A stretch of 64,000 nt of DNA. Source: Beaufortia kweichowensis. Its lineage: Eukaryota > Chordata > Actinopteri > Cypriniformes > Gastromyzontidae. The stretch is from the NCBI GenBank assembly GCA_019155185.1, contig CM032797.1:6062881-6126880 (forward strand), in the 5' to 3' direction. Both the position numbers and the translations under genes were made by a program. Each line of letters begins with the position of its first letter. Position 1 is the first letter of the stretch. Shown here piece after piece: positions 51,831 to 64,000 of this stretch. The notes under the pieces are model-generated. The model did no database searches. It was given only the letters and a program-made list of their open reading frames with translations, and was not told the DNA's origin.

Positions 51831-54352
51831 TTGCTTTTGCTCTAATGGAAAAATAAATTGAAGTGATGTCAGCGCTTGCGAACGGGGGCAGTTTGGGGAG
51901 AGAGGGCACAGAAACCCCGTAATTTACAGGAGAGATTGCTCCAATGTTCTTTTTAACAAGTCGCTGCGTTTCCTTTGTGAATCCGAGGGCCTCATTTCCG
52001 AATCCCGGAGCGCCGGAGGATCCGCAAACGTCCCGGTTTCGCCACGTCAGCCGTAATCTCGCCGCGGACGTTTAAATGACTTACAAGGTAGCTGCGGCGT
52101 TTCTTTGTCTGCTAACGTCGGCCTGTGAATAACAGCGCTAGGAGATAAGAGCTGACAAAGGGCAACCGCGAGCTCCATTCATGCCACAGCGACACATCTT
52201 TGTTTGGCGCTTTGTTCCTGTGCTCCTGCCTTTTTCTACCATTACGGCCAAGTAAAAACAACATTGTCAGGGTAAAAGTTAACATGTACCTTGCAAGAAA
52301 GCTTCTTTAAAAGCAGCAGAAGAGTAAATCAGAGCGCATGTTTGAGAAACAGATACCTGATAATGCAGGGCTGATGAATGTGCGGGGACGCTCAGAGACG
52401 ATAAATCTCTGGCTTAGCGTGACGCGGTCTTGGCACAGGAAGGCTCGCCGCGGAGAGGGAAAGCTGTTCGGAGACGGTCCGTATCTGTTGGCCTTCACGA
52501 CGCCGAGGGGAATTGTGGGAAAAATGATCGAGTCGGCAACAAAAGAAAGCCTTGTGAAACAGGCCGTGTGGTTAGAGGCTCTTATTTGCTGCGGAACGGA
52601 TTTGACTGAATCTGATTAAACAGGATAAGCGAAAGGCATTTTTCACTGGGCAGCAGAGGGACCGGCACACCAACATGGTGTAATCCTTTAAATCAGTGCA
52701 GAAATTTCAATTAGCAGCATGTTTAACTGCATGCCACAGACAGCAATTAGCATGTTTAATGGACATACTGTGATTTCTAGCTTCTCAATTTGGGAAATTT
52801 GGCAAATGCGTCCATTTTTACAAAGAGAGCTCAAAATTTTGAAACATGCCAAATCAAGCACATGATTTAATGATGTTTGACCTTTAAACAGATTGATATT
52901 CCAAGCTTGACCGTAGTAGGGGATGTGGCCCAGGGCCTCATCCATTTTGCCAATGAATTTCAGGGTTAAAACAGGGATAAACACACACACAATACTAGAC
53001 CATTCTGTCTTTTTTGTTTCTATAGCTCGTCTGCCAAAAGCTTTAACGCAAACACAGCACCGATTAGTAAATTAATCTGCATACTGAATTTTTTTTTTTT
53101 TCAAATTTTCACAAGAATGAAAATTTTCTCCAAATGAAAAAAGTGATAATATTTAGCGCTGAAAGCCTACACAGACACGCAACCAACCAGATCTACTTTT
53201 ATCCCTACAGGTGACGCCAACCAAACATATTCCCTGCCAACAACAACAAGCTCGAGAATATGAATAAACCGCTACCTCTAGCAAAGGAAAATTGATGAAA
53301 TCCAAAACTTTGTGAGCTCTGACTGGAACGTCGATAGCAGATCTTGTCACACGTCCAGATCTCAACAGATGCCAGCTCCCCACTGTTCCTGCCAATGTGA
53401 TTTTCCTCTCAGGTTCAGGTGCGCGAGTTTCTCTCGACTGGACCGATATTGGCACCAAAATCTCTCACACAACCAGCCGGTGGACGTTATCCAAAACGTT
53501 AACCTTCTCAAATGCGCCTGGGGAAATGAACTGATAACATGCAAGTGTAAAAGTAAAAGGAAAAAAGCCTCACAGATTCTCATGAATACTCATGCGGAGG
53601 TAATTAGCCTCTGTGGAGTCAGTCATATCAGTCTTTTTCTGTTCTGGCATTTGCAAAGGCCATCTAATGTGCCACTGAGAACCCCTGGGTACCGGGTAAA
53701 CCAGCACCTGGCCTTCCTAATCCGGAGATGAGCCCAAGCCCTCCGGAGGACAGTTAACAATCACACCCACATTTCACTGCCCTTTCCTTCTTACATCTGG
53801 ACCACATCTGTCAGCCCGCTAATACTCATTAGTGATTCAAAACAAGCCCGAGCACCAGCAGAGACCTGCCCCCCACCCCATTATATGACTTATCAACATT
53901 CAGTCAAACCGCTGCAAATAAGGAAATCTATGAAAAAACTAGTAAAAAAACATTTTGTTGATTGTTTCTGTATATTGTTATATTGATTACTTATCCTAAA
54001 TAATCACTGAGCAATTCAATTTGAAGTGTCACAATATACTGATATTGACACTAACCATCATATAAAAAACATGTTTATCAATATTGTGTTAAATCTACAA
54101 ATATACGATAATGGGCAACCTCACTATGAAAAAGGATTTTAACAAAATGTTATATCATACTGATAGCTTAGATGTCAATATTTATAATTAAATGATTAAT
54201 TATATATATATTAAATTATTTTTCATTAATAAACTTCATTATTATGTTTGTTTTTCCAGTCGAGCAAGCGTTACTTTCAAAATTGTCATGTCCATAATAA
54301 TCTACAGAAATGTGCACTTGAAAATTGAAATACTATAACTATTTTATGTTCT
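51831..54352. other. Intronic sequence, mostly unique
   Basis: GC-richer parts at 51980-52120, 52340-52610 and 53300-53880 have open frames up to 139 codons, with no known domain in any of them. AT-rich from 53930 on. No exon recognised. Confidence 0.4.
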
Positions 54353-54455
54353 TTAAAGAGTCATCTCTTCTTCATTTGTTGGGTATTATTTCTTCTGACT
54401 TGTGCATTTTAATTAACAGAAACCCTATAAAGTATGTTGACTCTCAAAAACGTGT
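54353..54455 (+). repeat. Dispersed repeat, copy B (partner at 3179-3283)
   Basis: Same orientation and order of shared words as copy A: TTTAAAGAG, TTCTTCATTT, CTTGTGCATTTTAATTAACA, CTCTCAAAA. Differences are scattered, consistent with an old interspersed repeat. Confidence 0.65.
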
Positions 54456-55850
54456 ATACTTCTTAATATATCATATCTTAATCATATCTTAAATAAAACA
54501 ATATCAGTCTTTACACATATTTTCTAATGTCTGGACTAATATACAAATGGTTCAATATACTGAAAAAACACACTTTGAGAATTTAAAAGTTATAAATTTT
54601 AACAGCAGATGTCACATGCATAGTGCTGGAATTGCCCTAATATCAGAAATAACATTTCGTCTTAAGAGCCACAATAGTTATAAACTCTCTACACCTAAAT
54701 TTTAAAATGAGATTTATTGGCCAAAAATAGAAAACACAAAATAAATAAATTTCAAGATGAATTTTACTGAGTATTATTGATTTATTTAAAAGAAAAACAT
54801 ATATTGTAATAATATGGCTATTGCGAATTATTCTTTTGATCTCAATCTGATGATTCAATGCAGTTTTACAGTGCCTATTCTTTATTCACACCAAGTCTTT
54901 TATTACAGACCTCTAGGTGATCTCAGCATTGACCTGTCCGGCCCAGTGTTCCACCGGTCTCACATTTCAGCTAAATCCAGTCACGTCTGGGAATACAACT
55001 CCCAGTCTGCATCAGAAATGCGAGAAAGCGAACACACCTTCGTCCTTCTCAGGGCGCACGGCTATCAGAACAATGACAGACAGAGTCAGTGCTGCTCGCT
55101 CACGATAAAACTCTCCTATCAGGTCCGTTCGCACTTTCAGAGGCCACGGGGGAGCCGTCACAGCGCTCCAAAACACCTAGACAGCAGTCGTTCAGAATAC
55201 GACTAGACTAAGTAAGAGACAAAATGAAAAGGAAGTGATAAAAGGAGAGAGAGCCGGTGGGATAGAGGTGCGAGAGACAGGACTGAATGCTGGAGACGGA
55301 TAGACAGCCGATGTCAGGCGCTTAAAGGGTCAATCAAAATGAAGGCAAATCAAGTCTGACTTGAATTTATAGACTGTGGTGTTTGAAAAAAGCGAGAATA
55401 AAAAAAAGAAGAATTTAAAGGTTTTCAAAAACTACCATTTTTGTCTTCGTGCTGATAAAAAAAATAAAAACAAACTCTTATGTTAATTATTAAACTAATT
55501 ATGCATGTTTTATCTTCACCATCTACATTGAAAAATTACAGTTCAATCACCTTTAAACTCCAAATTCTTGTATTTAGTGGTCAAATTATTGGGAACTATC
55601 AATTCCCAATAAAGCCCCAAGCCCTGTTTTTTTTTCCAGTTTCTCTCAGAAATGTCACATTACAGAAGTAAAATAGGTTTCGAATGCCGTCCCTTGTCGA
55701 CTTTAATACGAAAGCGTCATTTGATCCCCATTAAATCTCAATGTTGAGAAATCACTGACATATTAAACAAATCTCTTTTCCAATTTGTCTTGTGATCATG
55801 CAAACATAAAACCAGGTTAAATTACCTTGCCTGTCCCAAGTTTATGGGTA
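54456..55850. other. Intronic sequence with no clear feature
   Basis: Unique-looking DNA. The 130-codon open frame at 54814-55206 (+) has no recognisable domain and is antisense to ephb1. Confidence 0.4.
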
Positions 55851-55879
55851 TTTGCCTTACAAATGTGTCATTCAAAAAT

Positions 55880-56290
55880 CTCTCTCTCTAACTAATTCCC
55901 CAGTCCCTCATTGGGAATTTGATGCTCACAGCACATTGCATTCATTGATTCTTTCTTTCCCTTCATGCAATATCTGCAGAACATTTGCTCCCCGCCCCCT
56001 CTGACAGACACCAGCAATCTGTCCTCGGGTTTAATGCACTCCCTAAATGCAGAAGAGAGAGATCAATAAACAATTATTTCTCCCTCTCTTTCTCTCCCTT
56101 TCTCTCTCAGGAAATGCTAACCCTCTTTTTATCACCGTGTCAATAAATACCTGATCTGTTTGTTTTCATTAATGCAGGTGTTTAAAATATATTGGATGCG
56201 GCGGTCAAATTCAAATGGGGAACGGGCCATGCGTGTGCCAAATTTAATTACGAGACCAAACGTAGACAGAATTGCACAGAGAGGTGCTTT
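55880..56290. promoter_or_regulatory. Candidate conserved non-coding element
   Basis: Non-repetitive apart from a short CT-rich stretch (56080-56110). Holds AACTAATTCCCCAGTCCCTC, ATCAATAAACAATTATTTC, TCAATAAATAC, TTCATTAATGCAG and CAAATTTAATTACGAGACC, a dense set of homeodomain- and Fox-like words. No coding potential recognised. Inference from texture only. Confidence 0.25.
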
Positions 56291-58485
<2,195 letters not shown>

Positions 58486-58646
58486 ATATATTTTTGCTTT
58501 TTCCAACTTTATTCTTTATTCACAGAATGTATTTTTATTTTCTTTGTACAAATTTGCATATTGAACCATCTGTTTATAATTTTACTAAACACCAAAAAAT
58601 ATCAGTCTATGCATGAGTAATCTATTTTAAAACATAGAAATATACA

Positions 58647-60127
<1,481 letters not shown>

Positions 60128-60290
60128 ATGAAAATAATTAAATAATATATTAAAATAATAATAATAATATTAAATAATTAAAATAATATAAAATATATTG
60201 TATAGTAAAAAACGTTAAAAATAAATAATAAAAATAATGGTAAATAATAAAATAACAAAATATTAAATAAATAAATCTCCTAAAAAATAA
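60128..60290 (+). repeat. AT-rich low-complexity tract (AAT/TAAA units)
   Basis: Almost entirely A and T, with repeated AATAAT, TAAATAA and AAATAT units. The 63-codon Phe/Tyr/Ile frame on the minus strand is an artefact. Confidence 0.85.
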
Positions 60291-62150
60291 ATGCATTATG
60301 CATTTTAATTTAGTAAGACTAAGCAAAAAAACAAAATGCATCTCATTATAAATTCAAAATAACTAGATTTACATAAACATGTATACATTTATGCATGCAT
60401 TTAAGAATGTATTTATGTATACAACATGCAAATGATCCTGCATTTATCAATAAAGTTCTCTAAAAAATCCCAAGGTACCTAAAACAAGAACAGCTCATCC
60501 TTCTCTTCTATTCATTGTTTACCCAAGACGGCAAGAGCTTGAAGGTTCTGACCTTCAGCATCCTAAAGTTAGCCATCCCATAATGCAACAGTCAATAGTA
60601 TTAATAGAATTTCAAGAGCGGCTAACAGGCCTCAATGCCCATCGCATGAAGACGAGATCACATATAACGTCTTGCTACATCGGCTTTCCTCTGAACATAT
60701 TTCTCTATTAGCGTTTCATGCTAAGGTTGTCCGTCACAGCAGGAGCGAGTCATTCACATTATGGAAGAGGAGAGACAGGGAGATGAGAGGTGGGCGAGAC
60801 GTCTGGGTCCCCCCGTGGTGTTCTGGGTAGGAGGGAAGAGAGAAGACTGAGAAAGCTTGAGAATTACATAAATGTTGTATGAAGTCTACAGAGTCAGTCT
60901 GACGAATCGTGTGGGTTGACTTGGCAGCTGTAGCGTGTCAGCGGGCACAGGCGGATTTTAGCACGCTGGGTTAGCATGCTTCAGTGAGCTCGCTTGACTT
61001 TCTGCTCCCACGGCACCTTACCATTCTTTTTATCAACTTTATTTGTCCTTCTTCATTTCCTTCTACTATGCCTTGTGCATTTTTATATACCGATTAAAGT
61101 CACAAATTTCGTTTAAGGTAAGCTAAAATTCTTTGCTGCAATTAACTTGTTTGTTTTTTACCAACAAGGAAATGCATGTTTTCGAAGGAAAATAGTTTGC
61201 ATTATACTTTCTCTTTGCACTAAAAGTCATTGGCATTGAAGATTAGAATTCAACATCAGAATGATAAAGTCAACATACGCACAGCTGTAATTATGCATCA
61301 GTCAAGACCACCTAAACAAGAGCAAGCCCAGCACTTCTCAAATTCACCTGAAAGACCACCATAACCTTTCCCCTAAAACATCTTTAAAAAAATTTATAAT
61401 AAAAGTCATGGCAGTGATTCAATGAGGTGATTTTTTTTGCATTTATATCTTGAATTTTCTTTAACTCTATGGTCAGGAAGAACATTTTAGAAATGTAATT
61501 CATTACAACCAAAGAAAGATCCACATTCAGGAAAGTCAACATCTACAACATAACCGAGCATCTGACTGAACTCTTCTGAAATCTGCTCTTTAAGCCCTTA
61601 AACTCCCACAGAAGAGCCCCGCAGCTCCTGTGTGAAGCCCAGCGTCTGGAGCTTTCCGTCTCAAAAAGCTTTTCAGCTAAATATGTTTGTCCAGGCGTCC
61701 AAGGAAGACAAAGCCCATAAGCCCCCGGTTCTTTGGGTGGGAGAGCCAGAAAAAATGTTCCTGACCCATTTTTTGGAGCATCTATAAATCATACAGATCC
61801 TTCTAGTGTGTTTCTATTTTTCTTTTTCTGCTTTTGCAGGTGGGGTTGGGATTACGTCTTGCTTGTTTAATGTATGTACACACCATCATCTCACAAGAGC
61901 CCCAGTTGTCATGGGTGATGGGTCACAGGTGTTAGAAACTGCCCCATTTTGCAGAAGCTGGCATCAATCATCAGCTTGTTCTGGGGAAGATGTAGACATT
62001 GCTATGACAGATTCACTCAACGTGCCCGCAATCTCATCCATGACAACATGAAACCACATTTTTTACTTTTCTTCGACAAGTTTACTTACTTGAAAAAGGG
62101 TTAAAACATGACCTTGCCTCTGTCACGCAGAAAATGAGACGCTGTTTTTA
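60291..62150. other. Intronic sequence, mostly unique
   Basis: No exon or repeat recognised. GC-richer between 60720 and 61010. Confidence 0.4.
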
Positions 62151-62310
62151 CGGAGCACTGCGAGATAATGGAGTGATTTATTGGAACGGAGCATTTTGTG
62201 CCAAGCCTAATTAATTCGGCCGCTCCGTGTTATTGCTGAGAATGGAGAAAAAGCAGAGATATAATAGAGTCGGAGAGAGAATTAGAGAAACCGGTATTTG
62301 TGTTCAGCCG
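62150..62310. promoter_or_regulatory. Candidate conserved non-coding element
   Basis: Non-repetitive stretch with GTGATTTATTGG, CCAAGCCTAATTAATTCGGC and GAGAATTAGAGAAACC. The AATTAATT core and lack of coding potential suggest a regulatory element, but nothing beyond texture supports it. Confidence 0.22.
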
Positions 62311-62993
62311 TTTATAAGACAAACATCTGCTCTTCATATACACGAAGCCTATGGCTCGCAGAACGAATCTGAGAAAACTCACTAAAAAGGGAATCTCACA
62401 CAGCAGCGTAATTAAGATGTTTGCATTTGCGCTGAAAGGTTACACAAAGGAAGCCTGTCGCTGTCTTATAGAATTAAAGCCTCCAAAGAGAAGCTGCCGG
62501 AAAAACTACCATCTACATATTCAAAGTCTCTGATTCACAAATTCTATGAAAATCGGCTTAAATGGTGAACAGCTTTCATGTTTTTAGGTGGAGTGGATCA
62601 AAGGACGGATCTTATTGCAGGGAACTTGAGAGAGGAGGATGTACATTTGTCATTGCCAGAAGAGTAAAACTTTCATCAATTCATTTGGACATTTTGTTGA
62701 GGGTGGGAAGGGTTTTTTTCTACATTTATTTTAAGACTTCTGATTTGCTTGTAAACAAACTTTGAAAGTCGCTGTAACTATTTTGCTTCCACCAGACTGA
62801 TTTCGACCATGCCCTCTAACCAAGACCAAACCTATCAGTGCAAAACTATTTGCATGCTTCTCATTTGTTAGTTAAATTGCTAAAAACACAAAAAAGTGCT
62901 AGAGTCACTTTGCTTGTCACAAAGAAAAGTACGATATCAAGGTAGCATGGTCCTTTGACGTGTTACTCCAAAAAATACCTTTAAAGTTGCATC

Positions 62994-63272
62994 TACACTG
63001 TAAAAATTAAAGATCCTTAAGGAACCATTTGAGTTCTTCAACTGCCACAGCAGTGGAACCATCAGTAGGGCCTTGAGGCACTTTTTTTTACTGATTTAAA
63101 GTACCTAAAGTATCCTGTAAGATTTTGCAAGAACGTTGATGGTTCCACTGGTAACCGTATGTAGGAAGAAGAGTTTTAAGGCACTTACAATTAAGTTCTG
63201 AAGTTCCTCGAGGTCCTCATGAGGATTCCTCAAGGATCTTTTCCTCAAGGATCTTTTAATTTTTACAGTGTA
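62994..63272. mobile_element. MITE-like element with TA target duplication
   Basis: The left end at 62996 reads CACTGTAAAAATTAAAGATC; the right end at 63270, reverse-complemented, reads CACTGTAAAAATTAAAAGAT. These are near-perfect terminal inverted repeats of about 27 bp. TA lies on both sides (62994-62995 and 63271-63272), as for Tc1/mariner-type insertion. The element is 275 bp and non-coding. A 16-bp tandem repeat (CCTCAAGGATCTTTT units) sits in the right arm. Confidence 0.85.
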
Positions 63273-63469
63273 CATACAGCGTTAGCATTACAGTAAAACA
63301 TGCAGCCGGTAGGCTCCATTTCTTCTACATCACGCAATCAATATTCATGAGCAAAGAAGTTTCATCCAGATCGTTCCTAAAGCCCTGGCCTTACACCTCA
63401 GCTGCCGAAACAAGATACTTTTTTTAATAGGCCTCTTGCTTCAAACCAGCACTCTACAATCCATTCTGA

Positions 63470-63730
63470 GTGGTTAGACATTGACCCCAATTTCCCACCA
63501 GCCCCTCTGTTCCCCAACGCCTGTCTGATTGCTTTTGAGGGAGATGGCCTGATAGCGCCCGCCGTTTAATCTAAGCTTCGAACTGGGTACGGATGCGGCT
63601 CTTCTATGCCATACAAATTGCTTTCAGCTTTTTCGTTGTGTAATTTCCCGGCTCATATGGAGAACCTCCTGAGATCCTGAGGTCTGACACACCCATCATC
63701 ATCTCTGTGGAGATAAGATTGAGGGGGGAC
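63470..63730. promoter_or_regulatory. Candidate conserved non-coding element
   Basis: Non-repetitive, mixed composition, no open frame of note. Includes TGTCTGATTGCTTTTGAGGG, CGCCGTTTAATC, GTGTAATTTCCCGG and GGAGATAAGATTGAG (a GATA-like core). It sits just past the MITE at 62994. Low-confidence inference. Confidence 0.25.
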
Positions 63731-64000
63731 AATTTCTTTCTCGTGATCTGTGCTAATTAATGTGGAAATGGGTACACGTAACTGTGACATCGAAACCTTC
63801 TTGTTCTAGTTAATCGATGAAGAAACCGTATCCATATCACCCTAAAATCTGCATGAAGGTGTTGAAATATATACTGTAAGCGGTCAGTAAGAAAGTATAT
63901 ATAACGAGCAATTCCTGTTTGGAAAAACTGTTGCACACTCTCGCTCTTTTCATCTAGATTTGTGCCTGGAAATGGTGGAGCCAACCGCAGGGAGAACACG

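Noticed and set aside
51805..51850. Minus-strand GAAG|GTGAGA near 51808 as the exon 1 donor
   Set aside because: The required frame has a TAA stop a few codons upstream and no ATG with a leader peptide.

Overview
The window looks like ordinary nuclear DNA from a ray-finned fish, most probably a cypriniform (carp, minnow or loach group). It is AT-rich and has spliceosomal introns. It is full of (GA)n, (GT)n and GACA/GATA simple repeats. It also carries several foldback (MITE-like) repeats that I recognise as common in cyprinid genomes. I see no bacterial or viral gene organisation, CRISPR array, rRNA, or intact transposase gene.

I can support one gene, on the minus strand: an EphB receptor tyrosine kinase, best matched to ephb1. 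Two coding exons are visible. A 65-nt exon (32572-32636) encodes the mature N-terminus. A 682-nt exon (21073-21754) encodes nearly all of the ephrin-binding domain and the start of the cysteine-rich region. Their reading phases fit each other, and both have GT/AG splice sites. The signal-peptide exon should lie upstream at higher coordinates, and the rest of the receptor (EGF-like, fibronectin III, transmembrane, kinase, SAM) downstream at lower coordinates. I found neither, so the gene runs off both ends of the window.

Layout: 1-21072 is intron 3 (partial); 21073-21754 is exon 3; 21755-32571 is intron 2 (about 10.8 kb, complete); 32572-32636 is exon 2; 32637-64000 is intron 1 (partial, at least 31 kb). 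The introns hold the repeats. These include a DNA transposon nested inside another (7272-8188), foldback elements at 16057-16239, 47766-48080 and 62994-63272, a probable LINE tail near 26140, and a SINE-like B box near 46485. Eleven long GA tracts and one CT tract (by + strand reading) stand out. The GA tracts become UC tracts in the ephb1 pre-mRNA. Some non-repetitive stretches in intron 1 resemble conserved non-coding enhancers, but that is a guess from texture only.

I did not find a new biological system here. The most checkable ideas are the strand bias of the GA/CT tracts, the nested transposons, and a possible short receptor isoform made by reading through the exon 3 donor.
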